This document shows, one piece after another, positions 44,080-53,331 of a stretch of 64,000 bases of DNA (the first letter of the stretch is position 1; every line of letters starts with the position of its first letter). This DNA comes from Shimia sp039969785. Its GTDB lineage: Bacteria; Pseudomonadota; Alphaproteobacteria; Rhodobacterales; Rhodobacteraceae. The stretch covers positions 62,001-126,000 of the forward strand of contig NZ_JBDVNC010000005.1 in the NCBI RefSeq assembly GCF_039969785.1, given 5' to 3'. The notes under the pieces were generated by a model that made no database searches, was not told the origin of the DNA, and saw nothing but the letters and a program-made list of their open reading frames with translations. The translations under genes were made by a program, and so were the position numbers.

Positions 44080-44164
44080 GGACCACTCCGTATTTGCTTG
44101 CGCACGCACTAGACCATCCCCGCGTTAAGGGCAACGACTTCGATACATTCGAATGTCGAATCAA

Positions 44165-44207
44165 GTGCGCGAATGGCCTGTTTTTTAGGCCATTCGCACA
44201 CATTTTT
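44165..44207 (+). terminator. Strong hairpin with plus-strand T-run before purM
   Basis: GTGC and GAATGGCCT (44165-44179) pair with AGGCCATTC and GCAC (44187-44199), about 13 pairs with a two-base bulge, followed on the plus strand by ATTTTTT. It sits between pgi and purM, both minus strand, so the T-run is on the wrong side for pgi, although the minus-strand hairpin may still stop pgi transcripts. A short plus-strand RNA ending here is possible. Confidence 0.5.
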
Positions 44208-44269
44208 TCGATTGGGATGTCGTTGACGCGACTCGCGCCGCATCCAGGTCCGGATCAGGTCCCGCGTAG

Positions 44270-45868
44270 TCAGACGGCTCCAAGAATATGGGTCAGCAAG
44301 GCCTTTGTTGAGTCAGACACATTATCCGAACAGGCACCGCCAGAAACAGCAGGAACAAGACCATTGGCCAGCTCCTTGCCCAATTCCACGCCCCACTGGT
44401 CAAACGAATTGATGCCATAGATAACGCCTTCGACGAACACCCGATGTTCATACAGCGCCACGATTTGACCCAAAACATAGGGCGTCAGCTTTGCGTAAAC
44501 CAATGTTGTCGAGGGCCGATTACCAACGAACACACGATGTTTGGACAGTTGATCCAACTCCGCTCCGGTGACACCTTTGGCCTCCAGCTGCGCGCGCGCT
44601 TCGGCTTCGCTGCGCCCTTTCAACAAGGCTTCGGATTGCGCCAGACAATTGGCGATCAACGCGCGATGATGTTCGCTCAGCTCAGGCTCATGCCCGGACT
44701 TGCCAACCAGAAATTCACAAGGCACAACCTGCTGTCCCTGATGGATCAACTGGTAAAACGCATGTTGGCCGTTAGTGCCGGGTTCACCCCAGACAACAGG
44801 CCCGGCAACGCGCCCCAGCGTCGAACCATCAATCGCGACACGTTTGCCGTTCGATTCCATTTCCAGCTGCTGCAAATAGGCAGGCAAACGCGCCAGCCGT
44901 TGCTCATACGGCAGAACAGCGCGCGTTCCATGTCCACAAACCTGCTGATGCCAAATCCCGACAAGCGCGAGCAAAACAGGCATGTTTTGCTCAAACGGCG
45001 CATCGCAAAAATGGCGATCCATCGCTTGCGCACCGGACAAAAACTGTTCGAACTCATCCGGGCCAATGGCCAGCATCAGCGAGAACCCAATGGGACCCCA
45101 AACCGAATAACGTCCGCCAACCCAGTCACCAAACCCGAAAACTCGGTCTTCGGGGATGCCGAATTCAGCGCATTTATCAACTGCCGATGAAATGGCGACA
45201 AACCGCTCTAACGCGGCCTCGCCCCCGGCCCAGGCCAGAACAGAGCGCGCATTCAACAACGTTTCCTGAGTGGTAAATGTTTTGGACGCCACAATCACCA
45301 GCGTTGTCTCTGGATCAAGCGACGCAACCGTATCCGTCACATCCGCACCATCCACGTTTGAGACAAAATGGCACCGCGGCCCATCGTGATATGGCGCCAT
45401 CGCCAAAACGGCCATCAGCGGACCGAGGTCTGAACCACCGATCCCAATATTGACGATATCCGTAATGCGTTTTCCGCCACCGGGAAAGCTGCCATCGCGC
45501 ACAGCATGCGCCAGCTTGGCCATGCGTGCCCGGGTCGCCCGGATTTCCGGCAAAACATCTTCGCCCTCAAAAACAACCGGCGCACCGTCCAGATTGCGCA
45601 ACGCCGTATGCAAAACTGCACGGTCCTCAGTCACATTGATCTTTGCGCCGGAAAACATCGCATCACGTTTATGCGCAACCTGCGCGGCCTCAGCCAAATC
45701 AACCAACGCCTTTCTGGCAGCATCATCAATGCTGGTCTTGGAATAATCAAACAGCAATCCGTCGCTATTTAACGTAAATTCCTGTGCCCGGCCCGGGTTG
45801 GTTTCAAACAAACCCATAATGGCGCGGTCCTGTGCTGCACCGCGCATATTGTCCAGATCATGCCACAT
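44270..45868 (-). CDS. pgi: Glucose-6-phosphate isomerase
   Basis: This 532-residue enzyme interconverts glucose-6-P and fructose-6-P. It has IVNIGIGGSDLGPLMAV (about 137-153), VASKTFTTQETLLNA (about 196-210), VGGRYSVWGPIGFSLML (about 254-270, one of the PGI signatures) and GINSFDQWGVELGKELA (about 493-509, the second). GGAGTAG precedes the ATG, four bases after the pgl stop. It is the last gene of the zwf-pgl-pgi operon. Confidence 0.96.
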   Translation of the reverse strand: MWHDLDNMRGAAQDRAIMGLFETNPGRAQEFTLNSDGLLFDYSKTSIDDAARKALVDLAEAAQVAHKRDAMFSGAKINVTEDRAVLHTALRNLDGAPVVFEGEDVLPEIRATRARMAKLAHAVRDGSFPGGGKRITDIVNIGIGGSDLGPLMAVLAMAPYHDGPRCHFVSNVDGADVTDTVASLDPETTLVIVASKTFTTQETLLNARSVLAWAGGEAALERFVAISSAVDKCAEFGIPEDRVFGFGDWVGGRYSVWGPIGFSLMLAIGPDEFEQFLSGAQAMDRHFCDAPFEQNMPVLLALVGIWHQQVCGHGTRAVLPYEQRLARLPAYLQQLEMESNGKRVAIDGSTLGRVAGPVVWGEPGTNGQHAFYQLIHQGQQVVPCEFLVGKSGHEPELSEHHRALIANCLAQSEALLKGRSEAEARAQLEAKGVTGAELDQLSKHRVFVGNRPSTTLVYAKLTPYVLGQIVALYEHRVFVEGVIYGINSFDQWGVELGKELANGLVPAVSGGACSDNVSDSTKALLTHILGAV

Positions 45869-45872
45869 AAAA

Positions 45873-46562
45873 CTACTCCGTCCAGTGAATTTGCGCGCCG
45901 GTCATAACAGCGCGTATTGGGGCTTGTTCGACAGGCAAATGTTTTGCCTTTTCAAGCGCTTCCCGCTTGTCATTGCCCTTGATAAGAATATGTTTGCGAA
46001 CGGCCCCTTCCAGAACCCGCGCCGACAACGTCACGCGGATATCAGGCAGATCGTCGCGACGCACCGGCAACAAAATCGGCGCATCCGGCGCCAGGGCAGC
46101 TTGCAGGCCGTCAGAATCGGGGAACATCGACGCGGTGTGCATGTCCGCCCCCATGCCCAACATCGCCACTGCCATAGGCAATTCCGGCGCAATCATCGCT
46201 TCGATCTCGGCCAAAACCTCTTCGGGTTCGTGGCTTGGTGCAAACAACGGAATAAACCGCGCACTCATCGCGCGGTTCACCAGCAAACGTTCTTTGATCA
46301 GGCGCGCATTTGAACGTTCGTGATCTTCCGGCACCCAGCGTTCGTCTGTCAGCATCACGTCAACGCGCGACCAGTCCAGATCAACGGCGCTCAACGCGTC
46401 AAAAACCGGCCCCGGCGTGGTGCCACCCGGCACAGCCAACAGCGCACGCTCTTCGTGATGCAAAGCTTCTGACAGGTCGTCAGCCAGTGCATTGGCAACA
46501 TCGATCGACATCATGTCAAAGTCTGGATACTCATTAAAAATCAATGTGTTATACCTCTCCAT
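45873..46562 (-). CDS. pgl: 6-phosphogluconolactonase
   Basis: This 229-residue enzyme hydrolyses 6-phosphogluconolactone, the second step from glucose-6-P into the Entner-Doudoroff or pentose phosphate routes. LLAVPGGTTPGPVFDAL (about 41-57), VDVMLTDERWVPEDHERSN (about 67-85) and LGMGADMHTASMFPD (about 134-148) are family marks. The start overlaps the last 22 bases of zwf, so translation is coupled. pgi follows after four bases. Confidence 0.94.
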   Translation of the reverse strand: MERYNTLIFNEYPDFDMMSIDVANALADDLSEALHHEERALLAVPGGTTPGPVFDALSAVDLDWSRVDVMLTDERWVPEDHERSNARLIKERLLVNRAMSARFIPLFAPSHEPEEVLAEIEAMIAPELPMAVAMLGMGADMHTASMFPDSDGLQAALAPDAPILLPVRRDDLPDIRVTLSARVLEGAVRKHILIKGNDKREALEKAKHLPVEQAPIRAVMTGAQIHWTE

Positions 46563-47992
46563 TCACGTCCGTCGCGCCGCATCAACAAGGCAGCGTCATC
46601 CGGACCGGCTGAAAATGAATCATAGGGTTTGGGCACATCTCCACGTGCCTCCCACCCGCGAATTATCGGATCGGTCCAGGCCCATGCAGCCTCGACCTCA
46701 TCATTGCGCATAAACAACGTCTGATTTCCCCGGATCACGTCCATAATTAGCCGTTCATAGGCATCTGGTGTGTGGGCATCCGGCCCCAGCGTTTCGGCAA
46801 AGCTCATATCCAGCGGCACGTCCATCAACCGCATGCCACCCTGGCCCGGTTCCTTGATGGTCACACCCAGTGTTATGCCCTCATCGGGTTGCAACTGGAT
46901 CGTCAGCTCGTTGCGATGGCGTCCTGCCTCGGGGCCAAAAATCGAATGTGGGGTATCTTTGAACACCACGGTGATTTCACTGTCCTGCTCATTCAATCGT
47001 TTACCTGTACGCAGATAAAACGGTGTCCCGGCCCATCGCCAATTGTTCAGATGGCATTTAAGCGCAACAAAACTTTCGGTTTTTGAACGCGGATTATCCA
47101 CATCTTCGCGATAGCTATTGAACCCGTCTGCCGCAGTATACTGGCCCCGCACCAGATGATGCGGCTGCACCGAATCCAATGCCCGGATCACCTTAAGTTT
47201 TTCATCCCGCACTGCATTTGGCTCAAAAAACGAAGGCGGTTCCATCGCGATCAAACACAGCAATTGCATCAGGTGGTTCTGAACCATATCGCGCATTGCA
47301 CCTGCTTTTTCGTAATACTCGCCGCGCCCACTCACACCAACCGTCTCAGCCACTGTGATCTGAATGTGGTCGATATATTGCGCGTTCCACAACGGTTCAA
47401 AAAGCATATTACCGAACCGTACCGCCATCAGGTTCTGCACTGTTTCTTTGCCAAGATAGTGATCAATGCGGTAAATCTGCGTTTCGTCAAAATGCCGGGC
47501 AAGCTCGCGGTTCAGTGCGCGCGCGGTATCCAGATCGTGACCAAAGGGTTTTTCGACAACAATCCGGGTCTGCTCATCGACCAGCCCGTATTTGTGCAAG
47601 CGTTCAGACAGGTCCGAAAACACGCTGGGACCCACCGAATAATAAAACGCCCGCACTTTGTCAGGGATCATCATCTCGCCAAGCGCCTGCCACCCGCGAT
47701 CTCCGCGCGCATCGACCGATACATAGTGCAGCATGTCGCAAAACGCGTTAACCGCCACAGTATCAAACGCGGCTTCTCCGGCGAATTCTGACAAGGCGCT
47801 TCGCACAAAATCGCGATATCCTAGGTCGTCCAATTCTCTGCGCGCGACGCCAATCAATCTGGATTCGCCCGGCATTTGGCCGCCACAAAACCGTTTGAAC
47901 AGCGCAGGCAGGATTTTGCGTCGTGCAAGATCCCCTGTTCCGCCAAATACGATCAAATCAAAAGAGTCGACTGGTATGATCCGTGCAACCAT
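46541..47992 (-). CDS. zwf: Glucose-6-phosphate 1-dehydrogenase
   Basis: This 483-residue NADP enzyme starts the Entner-Doudoroff and oxidative pentose routes. It has the cofactor loop VFGGTGDLARRK (about 14-25), EKPFGHDLDTA, the active-site signature RIDHYLGKE (His, about 172-180) and SEITVVFKDTPHS. ATG at 47992 has GGGAGAAG upstream and is preferred to a start 36 bases earlier. A 14-base perfect palindrome lies 39 bases upstream, probably an operator for the zwf-pgl-pgi operon. Confidence 0.96.
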   Translation of the reverse strand: MVARIIPVDSFDLIVFGGTGDLARRKILPALFKRFCGGQMPGESRLIGVARRELDDLGYRDFVRSALSEFAGEAAFDTVAVNAFCDMLHYVSVDARGDRGWQALGEMMIPDKVRAFYYSVGPSVFSDLSERLHKYGLVDEQTRIVVEKPFGHDLDTARALNRELARHFDETQIYRIDHYLGKETVQNLMAVRFGNMLFEPLWNAQYIDHIQITVAETVGVSGRGEYYEKAGAMRDMVQNHLMQLLCLIAMEPPSFFEPNAVRDEKLKVIRALDSVQPHHLVRGQYTAADGFNSYREDVDNPRSKTESFVALKCHLNNWRWAGTPFYLRTGKRLNEQDSEITVVFKDTPHSIFGPEAGRHRNELTIQLQPDEGITLGVTIKEPGQGGMRLMDVPLDMSFAETLGPDAHTPDAYERLIMDVIRGNQTLFMRNDEVEAAWAWTDPIIRGWEARGDVPKPYDSFSAGPDDAALLMRRDGREWRGITH

Positions 47993-48030
47993 AGCCTGAT
48001 ACTTCTCCCGCCGGTCTGCCCGGAACAAAA

Positions 48031-48044
48031 CGTTAGCGCTAACG
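48031..48044. promoter_or_regulatory. Perfect palindrome CGTTAGCGCTAACG, likely LacI-type operator
   Basis: The sequence CGTTAGCGCTAACG is identical on both strands and has the central AGCGCT typical of LacI-family operators. It lies 39 bases before the zwf ATG and 128 bases before the divergent radical SAM gene. It probably controls zwf-pgl-pgi. The matching regulator is not evident; the LacI gene at 8080 belongs to another cluster. Confidence 0.65.
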
Positions 48045-48171
48045 AAGGTAATAACACCCCAATACTATCACGGCAACCCGCCTTCACAACTGCGTCAAGC
48101 TCAAGCAAATCAGTTTAACGCGGACCGTTTTTTCGATAGGACAAATTAAAGCAGATGAAAATGGCAGGCAC

Positions 48172-49113
48172 ATGAAAGACAACGCAAAATTCGGAAAATT
48201 TCGGGATCCGTATGTCACCGCAACCGGTGAGACACGCGCACATGTGCCCCTTTCCGATCCACAGACTCTTTGGTTCAACACTGGAACGTTGTGCAATATC
48301 GAGTGCGAAAACTGCTATATTTTAAGTTCTCCCACCAATGACGCGCTGGTTTACCTGACGACCGACGATGTCACTTCGTTTCTGGACCAACTTGAGGCCC
48401 GAAAATGGGGTGTGCGTGAGATTGGTTTCACAGGCGGCGAGCCGTTTATGAACCCAAATATGATTGCGATGACCGAACGCGCACTGGAACGCGGGTATGA
48501 CGTTCTTATCCTGACAAATGCCATGCGACCCATGATGCGAAAATCGATGCGTGCCGGATTGCTAGCGCTGCACAAAACCTATGGTGACAAGCTGACGTTG
48601 CGCATTTCAGTTGACCATTGGAGCGCGGAATTACACGACAAGGAACGCGGAACAGGCAGCTTTCAACGCACGCTGGAAGGTATGCAATGGTTGCGTGACA
48701 ATGGCATAAAGATGGCCGTCGCCGGGCGTACAGTATGGGGCGAAAACGATGCAGAATCCCGCGCTGGATACGCGTCTTTTTTTGACAGACATGACTTTAA
48801 GGTCGATGCGCAAAATCCTGCTTTTACTGTGCTTTTTCCAGAAATGGACGACCAGGCAGAAGTGCCAGAGATCACCACAGGCTGTTGGAGCATTCTGAAC
48901 AAATCACCAAGTCAAGTTATGTGCGCGTCGGCGCGTATGGTGGTGCGACACAAAGGGGCGGATAAACCGTCGGTCATCGCCTGTACTTTGCTGCCATATG
49001 ACGCTCAGTTTGATCTGGGCTCCACACTGCAAGAGGCTGAGAAACCGGTTCAGCTCAACCACCCGCATTGTGCCAAGTTCTGTGTACTAGGTGGCGCGTC
49101 CTGCTCTGCCTGA
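48172..49113 (+). CDS. Radical SAM protein with Cys-rich C-terminus
   Basis: This 313-residue protein has the radical SAM cluster motif CNIECENCY (about 41-49), the GGE-type SAM contact IGFTGGEPF (about 84-92) and a partial TIM barrel. The C-terminal part has further Cys at CWSIL (about 241), MCAS, IACTLL and HCAKFCVLGGASC, enough for an auxiliary Fe-S cluster, as in SPASM or twitch proteins. No peptide substrate gene is visible nearby. It is divergent from zwf with the palindrome in the shared region. The reaction is unknown. Confidence 0.85.
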   Translation: MKDNAKFGKFRDPYVTATGETRAHVPLSDPQTLWFNTGTLCNIECENCYILSSPTNDALVYLTTDDVTSFLDQLEARKWGVREIGFTGGEPFMNPNMIAMTERALERGYDVLILTNAMRPMMRKSMRAGLLALHKTYGDKLTLRISVDHWSAELHDKERGTGSFQRTLEGMQWLRDNGIKMAVAGRTVWGENDAESRAGYASFFDRHDFKVDAQNPAFTVLFPEMDDQAEVPEITTGCWSILNKSPSQVMCASARMVVRHKGADKPSVIACTLLPYDAQFDLGSTLQEAEKPVQLNHPHCAKFCVLGGASCSA

Positions 49114-49139
49114 GCTTGGACGCTTTTAACGCAACACCC

Positions 49140-49835
49140 CTAATTCAGCTCCGGTGAACGCCAGTATTTGGTGCCGCTGGCATTTGCATTCACGCGCCAG
49201 CCTTTCTTGCTCAGCGCAAAGAACGAACGGCCGTCCACGAACCGAACGGATTCATTGCTGTTGCCTTCGCCCTGCATGGATCCCGCCTCGGCGCTGGCGT
49301 CATAGCCATGAGCGACAAAGCTTTCGAAATCGGCCTGTGTTTCAAACAAAATGACAAATTGCTTGGCAAACCCGCCAATTCCTATCGCCAATCCAACACC
49401 ACCAGACCCCATATTCATGTAAGTCCGCGCGCCATTGCCCAAGGAAATTGCGACGCCGCGCCCATAGGCCGCCGAAACGGGAATGACCGAAACCTGTCGT
49501 GAATCAAACGCAGCATAGCCTGCGCTGATCTCAAACAGTTCCCTGGCTTCGGCGTTTTCGCTAATCAGACGGGCGATAATGTCATCCGCCATGGCGTCCA
49601 AACGCGCACGGGTGTCTGCCGGGGTGGCTTCGTTCGAAACCAACTCTCCTGTGGATACAAACGCGTCGCCAACAGCTTCTGCGCCGCTTTCTACCGCGCC
49701 GCCAACAGCCTGAGCGCCATCACCAATGGCCTCTCCAGTAGTTTGCGCGCCTTTTTTGACCTTGTCCCACACAGATTCGGCCTGCACCGGTCCAACCAGC
49801 CCCAAAATCAGTGCAATTCCCCAGAAATTCTTCAT
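49140..49835 (-). CDS. SYLF-domain (Ysc84-like) exported protein
   Basis: This 231-residue protein has a signal peptide (IALILGLVGPVQA, cleaved near 18), an Ala/Gly-rich amphipathic stretch (about 28-60, repeated GAQAVGGAVESGAEAVGD), then a SYLF lipid-binding domain (about 95-215) with FEISAGYAAFDSRQ, GVAISLGNGARTYM and MGSGGVGLAIGIGG. It is probably periplasmic or outer-membrane associated. ATG at 49835 precedes the signal; the longer frame is unlikely. It ends 26 bases from the radical SAM gene, convergent with it. Confidence 0.87.
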   Translation of the reverse strand: MKNFWGIALILGLVGPVQAESVWDKVKKGAQTTGEAIGDGAQAVGGAVESGAEAVGDAFVSTGELVSNEATPADTRARLDAMADDIIARLISENAEARELFEISAGYAAFDSRQVSVIPVSAAYGRGVAISLGNGARTYMNMGSGGVGLAIGIGGFAKQFVILFETQADFESFVAHGYDASAEAGSMQGEGNSNESVRFVDGRSFFALSKKGWRVNANASGTKYWRSPELN

Positions 49836-50006
49836 AATCTGCCCCCTGAATTCACCCATTGTAGGTTCTGGAATTCTTACACGCAATATGGTCCGGAAAT
49901 CCGCAAAAAGTCACCAACAAAATCAATTGGTTAACAAGTCGCCCTTCAGGATCATTCACCCAGCATCCCTGCCCCATTGCACCCTATATCCTGCCTCTGA
50001 TATAAC

Positions 50007-52796
50007 ATGCACAACAACATATGGACCGCCACAAAGAAGCGAGCACAGGACTTGAGCGACACGCCAGAAATACCTGAAAACGAAGAAGAAAATCCAATTC
50101 ACGAACGGATGCACCACGACGGCCCATCGATCTCGATCGAAGACGAAATGCGCACGTCCTACCTCGATTACGCCATGAGCGTGATTGTGAGCCGTGCCAT
50201 TCCTGATCTGCGAGACGGTTTGAAACCTGTGCATCGCCGGATTCTCTATGCCATGCACGAGACTGGCAACACTCACGAAAAATCCTACCGCAAATCGGCC
50301 CGACCGGTTGGCGACGTGATGGGTAAATACCACCCACACGGCGACGGCGCGATCTATGACGCTCTGGTGCGCATGGCGCAGGACTTTTCGATGTCACTGC
50401 CTTTGCTGGATGGTCAGGGCAACTTTGGCTCGATGGACGGCGATAACCCTGCCGCGATGCGCTATACCGAGGTGCGCATGGACAAACCGGCAGCCTTTAT
50501 GTTGGCTGATATCGAGAAAGAAACCGTCGATTTCCAAGACAACTATGATGGCAAGGACCGCGAACCCACCGTTCTGCCGTCGCGCTTTCCCAATATGCTG
50601 GTCAATGGCGCCGGCGGTATTGCTGTTGGTATGGCCACGAACATTCCGCCCCACAATCTGGGCGAAGTGATCGATGCAACGCTGGCGCTGATCGAAGACC
50701 CTGACCTGACCAGCGAACAGCTGATCCAATATGTCCCCGGCCCTGATTTTCCGACAGGTGGTATTCTGTTGGGCCGGACCGGTGCGCGCAAAGCCTATCT
50801 CGAAGGCCGTGGCAGCGTCATCATCCGATCCAAGACCCGGGTCGAAGAGATCCGAAAAGATCGCTATGCCATTGTTATTGATGAGATTCCATATCAGGTG
50901 AACAAGTCTTCGATGATCGAAAAGATCGCCGAAGCCGCGCGTGAAAAACGCATCGAAGGCATCGCCCATGTTCAGGACGAATCCGACCGCAACGGTGTGC
51001 GCGTAGTTGTCGAGCTGAAGCGCGATGCCACTGCCGAAGTGGTGCTGAACCAATTGTTCCGCTTCACCCCGATGCAAACGCATTTTGGTTGCAACATGCT
51101 GGCTTTGAACGGCGGTCGCCCCGAACAGCTGACTTTGCGGCGTTTCCTGACATCGTTTCTGGATTTCCGTGAAGATGTTGTCGCGCGCCGCACCGCGTTT
51201 GATTTGCGCAAAGCCCGTGAGCGCAGCCACATCCTGTGTGGTCTGGCGGTGGCTGTATCCAACGTCGACGAAGTGGTTGCCACAATCCGCAGTTCTGCGG
51301 ATGCTGCCGAGGCGCGTCTCAAGCTGATGACACGTCGCTGGCCCGCGGCTGACATTGCCGCCTATATTCAGCTGATCGACGATCCGACCCATACCATGAA
51401 CGACGATGGCACTTATAACCTGTCTGAAACGCAGGTCCGCGCCATCCTTGAATTGCGTCTGCAGCGCCTGACTCAGATTGGCGTGAAAGAAGTCACAGAC
51501 GAACTTGAAGAACTGGCCGGTAAGATCAAGGAATACCTTGAAATTCTCGGGTCACGTGAACGCATCATGGGAATGATCACAGACGAGCTGCGCGAGGTTC
51601 AATCCAAGTTTTCTGTGCCCCGTCGGACTCAGATTGTTGACTGGTCTGGCGACATGGAAGACGAAGACCTGATCGAACGCGAAGACATGGTCGTAACCGT
51701 GACGTCCGGCGGCTATATCAAACGCACGCCACTGGCCGACTTCCGCGCGCAGAAACGCGGCGGCAAGGGCATTTCGGGCATGCAGACCAAAGAAGAGGAT
51801 GTTGTCACAACGCTCTTCGTGGCCAATACGCACACGCAGTTGTTGTTCTTTACGACCGATGGCATGGCCTACAAACTCAAGACATGGCGCCTGCCCCAAG
51901 GGGGGCGGACCGCCAAAGGCAAGGCCATCATCAATATCCTGCCCATTCCGCAAGGTGTCTCTATTGCCGCCATCATGCCGGTGGATGCCGAGGAAGAAGA
52001 CTGGAACGATCTGCAGATCGTGTTTGCCACGTCGGCGGGTGATGTGCGCCGCAACGCGCTGTCTGACTTTACCAACGTCAAACGCAACGGCAAAATCGCG
52101 ATGAAGCTGCCCGAAGAGGTCGAACTCGTGAACGCTCGCATCTGCGGCGCGGATGACGACGTAATGCTGGTGACGAACTCGGGCCGGGCCATTCGATTCC
52201 GCAGCACGGATGTGCGTGTCTTTAAGGGGCGCGATTCCACCGGTGTTCGTGGCATCCGCCTGTCGGGCACAGACCGCGTGGTGTCGATGTCGGTGATCCG
52301 CCACTTTGAGGCTGAATCCGAAGAACGCGCCGCCTATCTCAAAATGCGCCGGGCCGTGGCCGGTGTGACCGAGGATGGAGAAGAGGACGAAGCCGTTCAG
52401 GGATCTATCAGTCAGGAACGCTATGCTGAAATGTCAGCTGCTGAAAACCTGCTGCTGACCATCACATCGGGCGGCGCGGGCAAGCTCAGCTCCAGCCATG
52501 ATTATCCGGTCCGTGGTCGCGGTGGTCAGGGTGTTGCTGCAATGGACAAAGCCATGCGTGGAGGTGCGCTTGTAGCGTCCTTCCCGGTTGAAATGGGCGA
52601 TCAGATCATGCTGGCAACCTCCAAAGGTCAGTCGATCCGCGTGCCCGTTGATGGCATTTCCTTTCGCTCGCGCAGCGCTGGCGGCGTCAAAGTCTTCAAC
52701 ACCGGCAAGGGTGAAGAGGTTGTCTCTGTTGCGTGGATCGCGGAACAGAACGACGAAGATGACCAAGATCAAGGCGAAGACACTTCAGAAAGCTGA
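50007..52796 (+). CDS. gyrA: DNA gyrase subunit A
   Basis: This type II topoisomerase subunit cuts and rejoins DNA, about 915-929 residues. The catalytic Tyr lies in AAMRYTEVRM. The quinolone region reads YHPHGDGAIYDAL, with Gly at the position of E. coli Ser83 and Asp87 kept. The GyrA box is QKRGGKGIS. The ATG at 50007 has no ribosome site; a TTG 45 bases later (50052, LSDTPEIPENEE) has AAGCGAG upstream and may be the real start. The C-terminus is acidic (EDDQDQGEDTSES). Confidence 0.96.
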   Translation: MHNNIWTATKKRAQDLSDTPEIPENEEENPIHERMHHDGPSISIEDEMRTSYLDYAMSVIVSRAIPDLRDGLKPVHRRILYAMHETGNTHEKSYRKSARPVGDVMGKYHPHGDGAIYDALVRMAQDFSMSLPLLDGQGNFGSMDGDNPAAMRYTEVRMDKPAAFMLADIEKETVDFQDNYDGKDREPTVLPSRFPNMLVNGAGGIAVGMATNIPPHNLGEVIDATLALIEDPDLTSEQLIQYVPGPDFPTGGILLGRTGARKAYLEGRGSVIIRSKTRVEEIRKDRYAIVIDEIPYQVNKSSMIEKIAEAAREKRIEGIAHVQDESDRNGVRVVVELKRDATAEVVLNQLFRFTPMQTHFGCNMLALNGGRPEQLTLRRFLTSFLDFREDVVARRTAFDLRKARERSHILCGLAVAVSNVDEVVATIRSSADAAEARLKLMTRRWPAADIAAYIQLIDDPTHTMNDDGTYNLSETQVRAILELRLQRLTQIGVKEVTDELEELAGKIKEYLEILGSRERIMGMITDELREVQSKFSVPRRTQIVDWSGDMEDEDLIEREDMVVTVTSGGYIKRTPLADFRAQKRGGKGISGMQTKEEDVVTTLFVANTHTQLLFFTTDGMAYKLKTWRLPQGGRTAKGKAIINILPIPQGVSIAAIMPVDAEEEDWNDLQIVFATSAGDVRRNALSDFTNVKRNGKIAMKLPEEVELVNARICGADDDVMLVTNSGRAIRFRSTDVRVFKGRDSTGVRGIRLSGTDRVVSMSVIRHFEAESEERAAYLKMRRAVAGVTEDGEEDEAVQGSISQERYAEMSAAENLLLTITSGGAGKLSSSHDYPVRGRGGQGVAAMDKAMRGGALVASFPVEMGDQIMLATSKGQSIRVPVDGISFRSRSAGGVKVFNTGKGEEVVSVAWIAEQNDEDDQDQGEDTSES

Positions 52797-52803
52797 CAAG
52801 CAT

Positions 52804-52826
52804 CAGGGGGCACAGGCTGCCCCCTG
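52804..52826 (+). terminator. GC hairpin after gyrA
   Basis: CAGGGGGC (52804-52811) pairs perfectly with GCCCCCTG (52819-52826) starting nine bases after the gyrA stop. No T-run follows, so it may attenuate or stabilise the message before the small secreted-protein gene at 52844. Confidence 0.5.
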
Positions 52827-52843
52827 CATTCTGGAGACGCGTT

Positions 52844-53203
52844 ATGAAATCCGCTTTGTTTGTCCCACTTCTGACTGGTGCCATTCTGGCTGGCCTGCCT
52901 GTGCAGGCCGCCGAAATCACCGGAGCAGATCTGATAGACCAGATCACGGGAAAATCCTTCGATTGTGTTCAGGGCGATATCCCGCTGGAATGGCGGTTTG
53001 ACGACATCGCGCAAGATGCCAAAACCATTCCTTACACGGCTGTTGTGCGCGGTAAAACCGTCGAGGCCGAATATGAAGTCACTTCAAATGGTCGTTTAAG
53101 TTCTGATGGTTATGGCGCGGAACGCATTGTTGAACGCGCCCCGGACGGCACGTTGACCGTAACCCGTGCAGACGGGCGCGCAATGACGTGTATCGTCCAG
53201 TAA
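52844..53203 (+). CDS. Small exported protein of unknown function
   Basis: This 119-residue protein has a clear signal peptide (MKSALFVPLLTGAILAG, cleaved after VQA near residue 22) and a mature domain of about 97 residues with two Cys (FDCVQ and MTCIV) that could form a disulfide. It contains repeated beta-like stretches (EWRFDDIAQ, VEAEYEVTSNGRLSSDGYG). I recognise no family. GGAGACG lies before the ATG. It follows gyrA after a hairpin and has its own terminator. Confidence 0.75.
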   Translation: MKSALFVPLLTGAILAGLPVQAAEITGADLIDQITGKSFDCVQGDIPLEWRFDDIAQDAKTIPYTAVVRGKTVEAEYEVTSNGRLSSDGYGAERIVERAPDGTLTVTRADGRAMTCIVQ

Positions 53204-53224
53204 TACCTAAAACCAGAACTCAAA

Positions 53225-53258
53225 CCTGATAGCACTTATCAGGAAAGTTTGTTTGATT
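53225..53258 (+). terminator. Rho-independent terminator
   Basis: CCTGATA (53225-53231) pairs with TATCAGG (53237-53243) around a five-base loop, followed by AAAGTTTGTTTGATTTG. It lies 22 bases after the stop of the small exported protein gene. Confidence 0.7.
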
Positions 53259-53331
53259 TGCGTTAAGCGCAATGCGTCTATCCGGCATCCAATTGACCCA
53301 TGGTCAATGGACAGCTTTTAAGGAGAGACAC

